Shown: in pieces, positions 26,469 to 36,566 of the stretch
Layout of the letters: each line of letters opens with the position of its first letter
Numbering within the stretch: position 1 is the first letter of the stretch
DNA from: Hellea sp042093735
GTDB taxonomy: Bacteria; Pseudomonadota; Alphaproteobacteria; Caulobacterales; Maricaulaceae
Reading direction: 5' to 3'
NCBI GenBank assembly: GCA_042093735.1
Contig: JBELEM010000001.1
Coordinates: forward strand, 1 to 64,000
DNA length: 64,000 nt
Notes under the pieces: model-generated
What the model was told of the DNA's origin: nothing
Seen by the model: only the letters and a program-made list of their open reading frames with translations
The model's database searches: none
Translations under genes and position numbers: made by a program

Positions 26469-28205
26469 ATGGCAAACCGAATATCTTTTTTACGAATATT
26501 CAGATCTACATTTACTGCAGCCTTCCGTAGATGGTGTATTGAGCTAGAGACACCGATTAGATCATTACGGTTAAACGTTAGAAAAGTAGATGTATTTTAT
26601 GATGCTAAACCTTCTTTTATATACGGCGATAAAAATGTAGGTAAGGCTTTATTAAAAGGCCATTTTCAAAATTCAGAGCATAATCTAGATGTTGGAGCTC
26701 AAGGTGACCCATGGACCTTAGCTGTTCCCTCTGAGCAGTTTGCACGGTGGTTACATAGTTTTTATTGGCTAAATGACTTGGCTGTGACCAAAGATAAAAG
26801 TGCCAACATCAGGGCTAGAAACTTAGTCGATAAGTGGATTGAAACTTACGGTAAATGGAATTTTTTCGCTTGGTCGCCTGATATTTTATCCGAAAGAGTT
26901 TTCAACCTTCTGACTGTATGGTCGACTCTGCTTGATGGAGATAGCCTATCTAAAAAAGCACAAATTCGTCGTATATCTGTTGTTCGCCAGTTGAAGCGTT
27001 TGAGGATTGTTTATAGGCAAACTAGCCCTGGTTTGCATAGATTTAAAGCCGCTGCTGCTCTTGCAATAGGCGGCGCTAAAATAAAAGAGAAAACAGATGC
27101 TTTTTTGGGACTCGGACTTGATTGGCTTGATGATGAAGTTAATAAACAAATTTTACCCGACGGCGGTCATATATCACGTTCGCCTGAGCAAGCTCTACAG
27201 GCGCTGGAAATACTTTTAGTAGTAGATAGTTTGCTTTTTAAAAGAGGAGTGGAAGGTTCACGAACAGTAAGCCGAGCAATAGATCGTCTTAAATCCGTTA
27301 TTCCATTTTTTTGTGCAGCAGATGGCACCCTTCCAAATTTTAATGGCGGAGGTGAAAACTATCCGCCCCGGCTCAGAGCTATTATGAAAGCTGCCCCAGA
27401 CATACTCACAAAGCCTTTTGGATATTGCCCTCATACGGGGTATCAACGTATAAGTTCAGCTGGAACTTTATTAATTATGGACACCGGAAATACACCCCCA
27501 AGACCTTTTGATACGCAGGCCCATCTTGCACCGGGCTCTTTTGAGTTATCCACAAAAGTAGGACGTCTGGTTGTGAATTGTGGGTGGAATAGGAAGCAAC
27601 CCAGAAAATTTAAAAAATTCGTACGTAATACGGCGGCGCATAGCACACTAATTCTCAATAATGAGTCTGCAGGTAGAATAGTTAAAGATGGCTGGTTGGC
27701 AAAAACATTAGGTGATGTTGTTTCTTTTGGGGTAGAGTCAGTTACAGTATCCCGTAAAGAGCAGGACTCAGGCACATGGGTTGAAGTGTCGCACGGAGGT
27801 TATAGAAAAAAAATAGGTCTTTTACACAAAAGGCGGGTCTATATGTCAATTGAAGGTGATGATGTTCGCGGTGAGGATACTCTTTTAGTTCCACTTGGAG
27901 CAGTACCTTTGAGTAATAATGAAAAACCTTATGACATTAGGTTCCATTTTCATCCAGATGTACGTGTAAGTTTATCACAAGATCAAAAAAGTGCATTGTT
28001 AATTCAGGCAGGTAAAACTGGCTGGCGGTTTCGTACAGATCATGGTCCCATTGCAGTAGAAAGTTCTCTATATCTCGGGTCTGGGAGCACACCTAGGAAA
28101 TGTCAGCAAATAGTTATATCAGGAAATGCTTTTTGTGATAGTGATGGAGAGACGCGTAGTAATAAAGTACGGTGGTCTTTTAGAAAATTAGAGGCAAGAA
28201 ATTGA
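26469..28205 (+). CDS. Heparinase II/III family protein
   Basis: A 578-residue protein with an N-terminal (alpha/alpha) toroid (about residues 60-330, containing YGKWNFFAWSPDILSERVFNLL and PDGGHISRSPEQALQALE) and a C-terminal beta-sandwich (about 340-570, with RNTAAHSTLILNNESAG). This is the heparinase II/III-like polysaccharide lyase fold. No signal peptide is obvious, so it may be cytoplasmic or use a non-classical route. In alphaproteobacteria this gene often precedes purH; here a sugar dehydratase gene separates them. The substrate is unknown, probably an acidic polysaccharide. Confidence 0.88.
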   Translation: MANRISFLRIFRSTFTAAFRRWCIELETPIRSLRLNVRKVDVFYDAKPSFIYGDKNVGKALLKGHFQNSEHNLDVGAQGDPWTLAVPSEQFARWLHSFYWLNDLAVTKDKSANIRARNLVDKWIETYGKWNFFAWSPDILSERVFNLLTVWSTLLDGDSLSKKAQIRRISVVRQLKRLRIVYRQTSPGLHRFKAAAALAIGGAKIKEKTDAFLGLGLDWLDDEVNKQILPDGGHISRSPEQALQALEILLVVDSLLFKRGVEGSRTVSRAIDRLKSVIPFFCAADGTLPNFNGGGENYPPRLRAIMKAAPDILTKPFGYCPHTGYQRISSAGTLLIMDTGNTPPRPFDTQAHLAPGSFELSTKVGRLVVNCGWNRKQPRKFKKFVRNTAAHSTLILNNESAGRIVKDGWLAKTLGDVVSFGVESVTVSRKEQDSGTWVEVSHGGYRKKIGLLHKRRVYMSIEGDDVRGEDTLLVPLGAVPLSNNEKPYDIRFHFHPDVRVSLSQDQKSALLIQAGKTGWRFRTDHGPIAVESSLYLGSGSTPRKCQQIVISGNAFCDSDGETRSNKVRWSFRKLEARN

Positions 28206-30073
28206 AATTTAACTTTTCAACTATCTCAAAGATTTTTGGTATAGTTGCCTATGATAGCTTTTTAGGCGGGATTTGTGCTTATTTAGCCGTTAATTGGCGT
28301 TATGATTTCTTAAACATACCAGTCCCTAATCATAGTGCTGAGCACGCTGCTTTGGCTACTGCAATTGCAGTAGTAATTATATGGATGTTACTTAGAGTTT
28401 ACCGGGCTGTGTGGCGATTTACTGCAGTACCCGATATAAGAAAGTTATTAATAGGGTCTTTTTTAGTAGTTCCGCTTGCAGTCATATTTCTATTTTATTT
28501 TGATGATAGAGCCCATGACTACCCAAGAGTTGCAGCACTAATTACCTTGGGGTTATTTTTTGTACTATTGTCAGTAAGTCGCTTGCTCGTGATGATTACG
28601 AAAACAGGCGATATAAATGGCTTTTTACAGGCTTCAAACCGATATAATACTGATGCTTTTTTAATAGGGTCAGCTAAATCACTTCAGGATTATATTAGAG
28701 ACAATGTAAGAGATAAAAATGGAATACAGTATAATGTATTGGGCCTTATTGAACTTAAAGATGATTATCAAGGAAGGTCAATTCGAGGCTTCCCTGTTGT
28801 TGGTAACTTGAATCAATTAAATAAAGTGTACGCACGTTATAAAAAAGATAAAAATCATTTTCCTATTCTCGTCTGTATAGATGCTAGCCAATCTCAAAAA
28901 GGAAAATTAGTAAAAATAGCATCAGAGAACGGTGCACCCCTGTTGCAAAAAAGTAGAAATTTAGGAACGGCTCTATCGCCATTTGAGGTATCAGACTTAA
29001 TAGGTCGTCCTGTACAAGATCTCGATATTGATCTTGTCCGTCGTCAGATTAAGGGCCGCCGAGTTTTAATTACTGGAGCAGGTGGTTCAATTGGATCTGA
29101 GCTTACACGGCAGATATGTAGATTAAACCCAAGTAAGGTAATTCTTTTAGATAATTCTGAATTTAACTTATACCAGATTAACCGTAGCCTTATTAATGAG
29201 TTTGCGGATGCGATAGAATGTAACTTACAATTGGTTGATGTTTGCGATGAAAAAACAATGGAAATTGCGTTTGAGAGATTAAAACCTGACGTAGTATTTC
29301 ATGCCGCTGCATTTAAACATGTGCCTATGGGTGAAAGCAACCCAATAGAAATGCTAAAAAACAATGTGATTGGAACTAAAAATGTAGTAAAATTAGCTCT
29401 CAAATATAAAATAAAAAGTCTTACATTTATTTCTACAGATAAGGCTGTAGACCCTTGTAATATCATGGGAGCTAGCAAGCGTATTGGCGAAATGATAATA
29501 AGAGCTGCGGCAAATCAAGCGAAAATTTCAATATCTGCTGTTCGATTTGGCAATGTATTAGACTCTGCGGGGTCTGTATTACCCCTCTTTGAAGAGCAAA
29601 TTGCTATGGGAGGGCCTGTAACAATCACTCACAATGAAGTTGAAAGATATTTTATGACAGCGGAGGAGGCTTCTAGGCTGGTTCTCCAGGCCACTGCACT
29701 AAATGAAAATCAAACTAGGAAAGACGCATCAATATATATTCTGGAGATGGGTGATCCTGTTAGGATATCAAACCTAGCAAAACAATTAATAAGATTAAGG
29801 GGCCTAGTACCTGATAGAGATATTAAGATTAAATATACAGGTTTACGACCGGGAGAAAAAATAACAGAAACTTTAATGAATCATGATGAGTCACTCGAGA
29901 GTACCTACATAAATGGAATTAAGCGCCTCACAGAGGAGATGTATACACCCGATGATATGCGCGACCGTGTGCGTAAACTTATTAGAGCGCTTAACGCGCA
30001 TGATGAGGTGAGAGTAAAAGCCGCTTTATTTGATCTACTTCCTGAGTTTATACCTAATGGTTCCTTGTCGTAA
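28202..30073 (+). CDS. Membrane-bound nucleotide-sugar 4,6-dehydratase (CapD/FlaA1/WbpM type)
   Basis: A 623-residue enzyme of the long extended-SDR class that makes 4-keto-6-deoxy sugar nucleotides for capsule, O-antigen or glycans. Four membrane helices occupy about residues 10-130, then a CoA-binding-like Rossmann region, then the SDR domain with TGAGGSIGSELTRQICR, HAAAFKHVPMGE, STDKAVDPCNIMGASKR and the LRPGEKITETL tail. It starts with TTG and overlaps the heparinase stop by 4 bases, so they are coupled. UDP-GlcNAc is the usual substrate in the family, and glmS feeds that pool. Its position between heparinase and purH is unusual. Confidence 0.92.
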   Translation: MKFNFSTISKIFGIVAYDSFLGGICAYLAVNWRYDFLNIPVPNHSAEHAALATAIAVVIIWMLLRVYRAVWRFTAVPDIRKLLIGSFLVVPLAVIFLFYFDDRAHDYPRVAALITLGLFFVLLSVSRLLVMITKTGDINGFLQASNRYNTDAFLIGSAKSLQDYIRDNVRDKNGIQYNVLGLIELKDDYQGRSIRGFPVVGNLNQLNKVYARYKKDKNHFPILVCIDASQSQKGKLVKIASENGAPLLQKSRNLGTALSPFEVSDLIGRPVQDLDIDLVRRQIKGRRVLITGAGGSIGSELTRQICRLNPSKVILLDNSEFNLYQINRSLINEFADAIECNLQLVDVCDEKTMEIAFERLKPDVVFHAAAFKHVPMGESNPIEMLKNNVIGTKNVVKLALKYKIKSLTFISTDKAVDPCNIMGASKRIGEMIIRAAANQAKISISAVRFGNVLDSAGSVLPLFEEQIAMGGPVTITHNEVERYFMTAEEASRLVLQATALNENQTRKDASIYILEMGDPVRISNLAKQLIRLRGLVPDRDIKIKYTGLRPGEKITETLMNHDESLESTYINGIKRLTEEMYTPDDMRDRVRKLIRALNAHDEVRVKAALFDLLPEFIPNGSLS

Positions 30074-30126
30074 ATTCATCAACATGTTAATATCTATTTT
30101 TGAAATTTAAAATAGATTCTTTTTTT

Positions 30127-31761
30127 ATGCCAAAACCTAATCCCCAATTACCACCTTTTGATAAGGAGCGTTTCACTCCTGTAAAAAGAGCCCTTATATC
30201 CGTATCCGATAAATCTCGACTCATTGAACAGGCGAGGGCCTTACACCACCGTAAGGTTGAATTGATTTCTACGGGTGGAACATATAAAGCTATATCCTCT
30301 GAAGGTATCCCTGTGACCGATGTCAGTGAAGTTACTAATTTTCCTGAGATGATGGATGGGCGGGTGAAAACCTTGCACCCAATGGTTCATGGTGGGCTAT
30401 TGGGCGACCGTGATTTAGAAAGTCATAATTCATCAATGCTTGAACATGGAATTCTTCCAATAGATTTATTAATAGTCAATTTATACCCATTTGAGAATAC
30501 GGTTAATCAGGGTGGGTCATATGAGATGTGTGTTGAAAATATTGATATAGGAGGACCAGCAATGATACGTGCCGCGGCAAAGAACCATGCGCATGTAGCG
30601 GTGTGCACGGATGCGGACGATGTTGAGCTTATATTAGCCGAAATGGATGCTAATGAAGGAAAAATTAGTGGTGCTCTCAAGCAAAGTCTTGCCAGTAAAA
30701 CTTATTCACAATCAGCAGCTTATGATGCAGCAATAGCAAATTACTTTTCTGATCAATTAGGTGAACCCGACCCTGCCTTTAGACTACAATCTGGAAAGTT
30801 GAAACAGAGCTTAAGATACGGTGAAAACCCACATCAAATAGCTGGATTTTATTCTGATGGTTCGGCTCGACCAGGCATAGCTTCTGCCACTCAAATACAG
30901 GGAAAGGAACTATCCTATAATAATATCAATGATACTGATGCAGCCTATGAGCTTGTGGCTGAGTTTGGAAGTGTACTTGAGGGAGCTCTTCCTGCTGTTG
31001 CTATAATAAAACATGCCAACCCTTGCGGCGTAGCAGTGGCACCGACATTTTTAGAGGCATATAAAAATGCATTAGCTTGTGATCCAGTATCAGCATTTGG
31101 CGGTATTGTAGCATTAAACGGGCCTTTAGATAAAGATACCGCATCACAGATACTGAAGGTTTTTACTGAGGTAGTAATAGCACCTTCAGCCGACCCTGAG
31201 GCAACAAAGCTATTTAAGAAGAAAAAAAATATTCGCTTACTAATTGTTGGTGATTTGCCAGACCCTCGAGAACCAAGTTTAACATATCGGAACGTTGGCG
31301 GCGGTATTTTAGTTCAAAACCGTGATAACGGCCACGTGCCAATAACCGATCTGAAAGTTGTAACAAAAAGACAGCCATCGGTAAAAGAGATGAGTGATTT
31401 ACTTATGGCATGGAAGGTTGCGAAGCATGTGAAATCAAATGCTATTATTTATGTGAAAGACGGCTCAACAGCTGGTATTGGCGCGGGTCAAATGAGTAGA
31501 ATTGACTCTGCACGTATAGCGGCCCGTAAAGCTGAGGATGCTAAAGATATAGCTGGGTGGGATACTTTGAGAACGGAAGGGTGTGCCTGCGCATCTGATG
31601 CATTCTTTCCATTTGCTGATGGGATGTTAGCAGCCGCTTCTGCAGGAGCAACTGCTATAATACAACCTGGGGGCAGTATAAGAGATGACGAAGTAATCGC
31701 GGCTGCTGATGCAAAAGGTATAGCCATGGTTTTCACGGGTATGAGACACTTTCGGCACTAA
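30127..31761 (+). CDS. purH: Bifunctional AICAR formyltransferase / IMP cyclohydrolase
   Basis: It catalyses the last two steps of de novo IMP synthesis. The ATG at 30127 (MPKPNPQL) is chosen over an upstream in-frame TTG; no clear ribosome site precedes either. The 544-residue protein has the MGS-like cyclohydrolase domain (VKRALISVSDKSRL, STGGTYKAI, MMDGRVKTLHP) and the formyltransferase domain (KHANPCGVAVA, DPVSAFGGIVA, and SDAFFPFADG near the end). It converges on acnA. Confidence 0.97.
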   Translation: MPKPNPQLPPFDKERFTPVKRALISVSDKSRLIEQARALHHRKVELISTGGTYKAISSEGIPVTDVSEVTNFPEMMDGRVKTLHPMVHGGLLGDRDLESHNSSMLEHGILPIDLLIVNLYPFENTVNQGGSYEMCVENIDIGGPAMIRAAAKNHAHVAVCTDADDVELILAEMDANEGKISGALKQSLASKTYSQSAAYDAAIANYFSDQLGEPDPAFRLQSGKLKQSLRYGENPHQIAGFYSDGSARPGIASATQIQGKELSYNNINDTDAAYELVAEFGSVLEGALPAVAIIKHANPCGVAVAPTFLEAYKNALACDPVSAFGGIVALNGPLDKDTASQILKVFTEVVIAPSADPEATKLFKKKKNIRLLIVGDLPDPREPSLTYRNVGGGILVQNRDNGHVPITDLKVVTKRQPSVKEMSDLLMAWKVAKHVKSNAIIYVKDGSTAGIGAGQMSRIDSARIAARKAEDAKDIAGWDTLRTEGCACASDAFFPFADGMLAAASAGATAIIQPGGSIRDDEVIAAADAKGIAMVFTGMRHFRH

Positions 31762-31828
31762 TTTAATTTTCTAATAACTTTTTAACTTAATTAGATTTTG
31801 GGTCATTAGTCCCAAACGTCAATTAAAG

Positions 31829-34510
31829 TTAAATGGACTCATTTGCTAAATTCCGTAATACATAATGTAGTATTCCGCCGTTTTTATAATATTCATGTTC
31901 ATTTTCAGTATCAATCCTGACTGTAGTTTTAATTACCTTTTCTGAACCATCCGGATATTTTATTTCAATATCTAAGCTTCCTCGCGGTGATAGCTTTCCT
32001 ATGTTTTTTATAGATATTGTTTCCGCACCCTCCAGTGATAAACTTTTCCAGCTTTCGTTGTTTTTAAACTCAAGTGGTAGAACACCCATACCTATTAAGT
32101 TTGATCGATGAATGCGCTCAAAGCTTTCAGCTATTACAGCCTTAACACCGAGAAGTATTGTGCCTTTTGCGGCCCAATCTCTTGAGGATCCATTGCCATA
32201 GAGGCTACCTGCAAAAACCACTAAGTCTTTATTTTCTTCAGCGTATTTTTCTGCTGCATCATAGATACTCATTATTTTATTTGTTGGTATGTGCTTTGTA
32301 ACACCTCCTTCAGTCCCTGGTGCCATTTCATTTTTTATGCGTATGTTAGCGAATGTACCGCGCATCATAACTTCATGATTACCCCTCCGTGACCCAAAAG
32401 AGTTAAATTCATTCTTTGGAACCTGACGGTTGGATAGATATGTTCCGGCTGGGCCGTCATGTTTAATAGCCCCTGCAGGACTAATATGATCAGTTGTGAT
32501 TGAATCACCTAACAAGGCCAGAATATTTGCATTTTGAATATCTTTAACTGGCTCTGGTGTTGTTGTCATACCTTCAAAATAGGGTGGATTTCGTACATAA
32601 GTGGAACCTGAGTTCCAGTTGTAAGTTTCTCCTCCGGTAACTTTTATTTTTTGCCACTCCTCATCACCCTTGAAAACATTTGCATATCTCGTGGCAAACA
32701 TTTCCCTAGTTATTACTTTCCTTACAACGCCTGCAATTTCCTCAGAGGTTGGCCAAATGTCTTTTAAGTAAATATCTTTTCCAGTCTCATCAACTCCTAG
32801 AGGGTCATTCTCAAAGTCATGATGTAGTGAACCAGCTAAAGCGTAAGCTACCACTAGCGGAGGTGAGGCTAAAAAATTAGCTTTTATGTCAGGGCCAATG
32901 CGACCTTCAAAGTTTCTATTACCCGATAGTACCGAGCAAGACACTAAGTCACCTTCTGATATAGCTTTTGATAATTCTGGAGATAATGGTCCTGAGTTAC
33001 CGATACATGTGGTGCAACCATACCCAACGACATTAAAACCGAGTTCATTTAATTCTTTTTGGAGGTGAGATTTTTCCAAATATTCACCCACAACTTGAGA
33101 GCCGGGAGCTAATGACGTTTTTACCCATGGCTTAGTTTGGAGGCCATATTTATTTGCTTTTTCGGCAACAAGGCCAGCAGCTACCATAACGGATGGATTT
33201 GATGTGTTTGTACAAGAAGTAATGGCCGCTATGAAAACATCGCCGTGGTTAACGGAATATTCTTTGCCATCAACTTTTACAGCAGAATCTATTATATTAC
33301 TTTTGCCGTATTCATCACTAAGTATATTTAAGAAGTGTTTATTAGATCCTTTTAAGTCGAACCTATCTTGTGGTCTTTTAGGGCCTGAAATAGCTGGCAT
33401 TACCGAGGATACGTCAAGTGATATTGTATCAGTATAAACCGATAAAGTGTTATCTCTCCATAAACCTTGTTTTTTAGCGTATGCTTCGACAAGCTCAATG
33501 CGTTTTTCATCACGGCCAGTGGCATTAAGATACTTTATTGTATCCTCATCTACTGGAAAGAAGCCGCATGTAGCACCATACTCAGGCGCCATGTTGGCTA
33601 ATGTCGCTTGATCTTCTAAGGATAGATAGTCTAGGCCGGTTCCATAGAACTCAACAAATTTACCAACAACACCCTTTTGCCGTAACATTTCTACCACTTT
33701 TAATACTAGATCTGTCGCAGTTGCGCCTTCAGGAAGTTTTCCGCTTAACTCAAATCCTACTACTTCTGGTATTAACATTGAAATAGGCTGACCGAGCATA
33801 GCTGCTTCTGCCTCTATTCCGCCGACGCCCCAACCGAGAACAGATAGACCATTTATCATAGTAGTGTGAGAGTCTGTGCCTACCAATGTGTCAGGAAAAG
33901 CATATGTTTTCCCGCCCAATGACTTAGTCCAAACAGTTTGAGCTAGGTTTTCTAAATTCACCTGATGGCATATTCCTGTCCCTGGAGGTACAACAGCAAA
34001 GTTATCAAAAGCTTCTTGCCCCCATTTTAAGAAATCATAACGTTCACCGTTTCTATCATATTCTCGTTCAACATTTTTTTTAAATGCTGTCTTTGTGCCA
34101 TAGTAATCTACCATAACAGAATGATCTATTACCAAGTGAACCGGGTTCAATGGGTTAATTGCATTTGCTTTGCCCCCTAGATCCACCATTGCATCTCGCA
34201 TAGCAGCTAAATCCACAACGGCTGGTACACCTGTAAAGTCTTGCATTAAAACGCGAGCGGGACGGTAAGCTATCTCATGTGTTGAGGTCCTAGTTTTTAA
34301 CCAATCAACCATGGCATGTATGTCATTTTTAATTACTGTTGACCCGTCTTCATGCCTAAGTAGGTTTTCAAGTAATACTTTAAGAGACTTTGGTAGCTTT
34401 GAAATTCCATCTAGACCATTTTTTTCAGCTATATTTAAATCATAGTATGTGTAAACAGTTTCGCCTACTTTAATTTCTCTTTCACAATTGAAGCTGTCTA
34501 AAGATGTCAT
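31829..34510 (-). CDS. acnA: Aconitate hydratase AcnA
   Basis: It isomerises citrate and isocitrate in the TCA cycle with a [4Fe-4S] cluster. The start at 34510 (MTSLDSFNCEREI) has GGTGAG at proper spacing; a TTG five codons earlier is rejected. The 893-residue length is that of AcnA. Cluster cysteines are visible in TSCTNTSNPS and GYGCTTCIGNSGPL. The swivel domain near the C-terminus has GSSRDWAAKGT. The long gene stands alone between purH and yciB. Confidence 0.97.
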   Translation of the reverse strand: MTSLDSFNCEREIKVGETVYTYYDLNIAEKNGLDGISKLPKSLKVLLENLLRHEDGSTVIKNDIHAMVDWLKTRTSTHEIAYRPARVLMQDFTGVPAVVDLAAMRDAMVDLGGKANAINPLNPVHLVIDHSVMVDYYGTKTAFKKNVEREYDRNGERYDFLKWGQEAFDNFAVVPPGTGICHQVNLENLAQTVWTKSLGGKTYAFPDTLVGTDSHTTMINGLSVLGWGVGGIEAEAAMLGQPISMLIPEVVGFELSGKLPEGATATDLVLKVVEMLRQKGVVGKFVEFYGTGLDYLSLEDQATLANMAPEYGATCGFFPVDEDTIKYLNATGRDEKRIELVEAYAKKQGLWRDNTLSVYTDTISLDVSSVMPAISGPKRPQDRFDLKGSNKHFLNILSDEYGKSNIIDSAVKVDGKEYSVNHGDVFIAAITSCTNTSNPSVMVAAGLVAEKANKYGLQTKPWVKTSLAPGSQVVGEYLEKSHLQKELNELGFNVVGYGCTTCIGNSGPLSPELSKAISEGDLVSCSVLSGNRNFEGRIGPDIKANFLASPPLVVAYALAGSLHHDFENDPLGVDETGKDIYLKDIWPTSEEIAGVVRKVITREMFATRYANVFKGDEEWQKIKVTGGETYNWNSGSTYVRNPPYFEGMTTTPEPVKDIQNANILALLGDSITTDHISPAGAIKHDGPAGTYLSNRQVPKNEFNSFGSRRGNHEVMMRGTFANIRIKNEMAPGTEGGVTKHIPTNKIMSIYDAAEKYAEENKDLVVFAGSLYGNGSSRDWAAKGTILLGVKAVIAESFERIHRSNLIGMGVLPLEFKNNESWKSLSLEGAETISIKNIGKLSPRGSLDIEIKYPDGSEKVIKTTVRIDTENEHEYYKNGGILHYVLRNLANESI

Positions 34511-34605
34511 AATAATACTCACCAAACTGTTATTTTTTGGGGCTTATAACACTGATGTTCAAAGGATCAATTGTAAAGGTACTAGAATAAAGACGCTTTT
34601 TACTT

Positions 34606-35190
34606 TTATTGTTTGATTTTACCATTTTTCATGATGAATGGCAGTTGTGTTAGCATAAAAACCATAGTTATAGGTATAACGCCGAAAACTTTAAAAGATG
34701 CCCAAAAGCTCTCTGTTTGCGTTCGCCAAATGTATTCATTCAATATCGCCATAAAAATAAAGAATATTCCCCATCGAATTGACAGCTTATTCCACATCGA
34801 TTCGGGTAATATTACCGTCTCTCCAAGAATAGCTTTTAAAGGATTTTTTTTAAAAAATGAGCCAATTATAAGTGTAACTGCAAATAGGACATTTATGATT
34901 GTTGGCTTCATGAAGAAAATTACTTTGTTACCAGACCAAATAGCTAAAGTTGCTGTAATTACGATTATAACAGTTGTGAGCAATAGTATTTTTGATACTT
35001 TTTTATACCTAAGCCACCCGATAAACAGAACAATAACGGCTAGTGAAGCAAAGATTCCCGCAGCAATAAGCATAGCTGAGTCTGGATTATTTTTTTTAAA
35101 GAATTGAAACGAGACAAAAAAAACGAGTAGAGGGCCGAAATCCATCCAAAAGTTTGCAGATCTGCTTTGAGTGTGTTCTTCACTTTTCAT
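34606..35190 (-). CDS. yciB: Inner membrane septation protein YciB/IspZ
   Basis: A 194-residue protein with about five or six membrane helices. Family sequences include FWMDFGPLLVFFVSF at the start, KPTIINVLFAVTLIIGSF in the middle and RTQTESFWASFKVFGVIP near the end. YciB is linked to envelope integrity and septation. Its position after ftsY in dapF-mtaB-ftsY-yciB is the usual alphaproteobacterial order, which supports the call. Confidence 0.93.
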   Translation of the reverse strand: MKSEEHTQSRSANFWMDFGPLLVFFVSFQFFKKNNPDSAMLIAAGIFASLAVIVLFIGWLRYKKVSKILLLTTVIIVITATLAIWSGNKVIFFMKPTIINVLFAVTLIIGSFFKKNPLKAILGETVILPESMWNKLSIRWGIFFIFMAILNEYIWRTQTESFWASFKVFGVIPITMVFMLTQLPFIMKNGKIKQ

Positions 35191-35240
35191 GAGTTTATTA
35201 ACCTTTTAATTATGCTACATTAGGTTTAGAAAAATTAGTA

Positions 35241-36566
35241 TCAATGAACTAATTCGGAAGTGCCCGATAGAGCTGCTGAAAATACGGCTGCTGAAAAATT
35301 CTCTAAATCCTCTATTTTTTCTCCTATTCCTATTGCGTGAATAGGTAATTTGTATTTTTCAGCTAATGCAACCAGAACTCCTCCTTTGGCAGTTCCATCC
35401 AGTTTTGTCATAATAATTCCGGTCACACCTGCATTGTCCTTAAAAACGTTTGTCTGCATTAGTGCGTTTTGTCCGACTGTAGCATCGAGTACCAGGATAC
35501 AGTGGTGCGGCGCTGATGGATCTTGTTTTTTGATTACTCTAACTATTTTTTCAAGCTCATCCATTAATTCGGTGCGGTTTTGCAATCGTCCAGCTGTGTC
35601 AATCATAAGTATATCTATACCTTCGGACTTTGCCTGCTCGATTGCGTCATAAACTAACCCAGCGGCGTCAGAACCCTGCTTTCCAGAAACAATCTTTGCA
35701 CCTGCTAAATCACTCCAAACTGTTAGCTGTTCTACTGCGGCTGCACGGAATGTATCACCTGCAGCAATCATTACTTTTTTACCTTGTGAACTATATTTTT
35801 TCGCTAACTTGCCCAGTGTTGTTGTTTTTCCCGACCCGTTTACACCAACAAAAAGTAAGATTTGCGGTTTTTCATTTGTTAGTGTTAGTGGCGATTCTAG
35901 AGGAGTTAGTATTTCAGATATGACTTCTCCAAGTGTGATTTTTATTTCTAATTCATTAACCTCCTTATCAAACTTCTCCTTTGACAGTCTTGAAATAACT
36001 TTTTCTGATGTTTCTAAACCAAGATCTGCCTGAATAAGTATATCCTCCAAGTCGTTTAGTGCTGCGTTATCTAATTTTCTTTTATTAAAGAGGGATGACA
36101 TTTGCTCTGTCATGAGCGATGTGGATTTTGATAAACCCGCTGTTATGCGTTTGAAAAACCCATTCTCATTTAAAACGTTTTTTTCATTATCTATGTTAGA
36201 GTCTTTACTTTTATCAGAGCTCTCGTTTTTAGGCAGGAGCTTTTTTTGCGCATCAGAATTATTAGTTAATTTGACGGGTTGTTTATTTTTCTTATTTAAT
36301 TTTTTTTTCTTAACGCCTTCTGTTTTTAACTTATTTTCTGATTTTCCTACATTAACTGTCGGCAGTTTTTCAGACGATGAGTTATTTGTATCTTCTTGAT
36401 GAGATGCTTTTAATGCGGCAGCATTAATAACAGCCATTTTTTCAGCCATTTTGGAGTCGATTATTTTATTTTCTTCGGCTTTTTTGGAAGCTTCAAGCGC
36501 GAGTTTTTCTTCTTTAGTTTTAAAGCCAAGTCTTGAGAGCCAACTACGTTTTTTCTTGTCTGACAC
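35241..36566 (-). CDS. ftsY: Signal recognition particle receptor FtsY
   Basis: The SRP receptor GTPase delivers ribosomes making membrane proteins to SecYEG. The 441-residue protein has a lysine-rich and acidic low-complexity A domain (about 1-140) that contacts the membrane, then the NG domain with GVNGSGKTTTLGKLA, DTFRAAAVEQL, DTAGRLQN and TKLDGTAKGG. Its start touches the mtaB stop by 1 base (36566), so both are coupled. Confidence 0.97.
   Translation of the reverse strand: MSDKKKRSWLSRLGFKTKEEKLALEASKKAEENKIIDSKMAEKMAVINAAALKASHQEDTNNSSSEKLPTVNVGKSENKLKTEGVKKKKLNKKNKQPVKLTNNSDAQKKLLPKNESSDKSKDSNIDNEKNVLNENGFFKRITAGLSKSTSLMTEQMSSLFNKRKLDNAALNDLEDILIQADLGLETSEKVISRLSKEKFDKEVNELEIKITLGEVISEILTPLESPLTLTNEKPQILLFVGVNGSGKTTTLGKLAKKYSSQGKKVMIAAGDTFRAAAVEQLTVWSDLAGAKIVSGKQGSDAAGLVYDAIEQAKSEGIDILMIDTAGRLQNRTELMDELEKIVRVIKKQDPSAPHHCILVLDATVGQNALMQTNVFKDNAGVTGIIMTKLDGTAKGGVLVALAEKYKLPIHAIGIGEKIEDLENFSAAVFSAALSGTSELVH

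Noticed and set aside
31797..31816. TTTGGG ... CCCAAA hairpin between purH and acnA
   Set aside because: The stem is short and no T run follows on either strand, so I do not call it a terminator.
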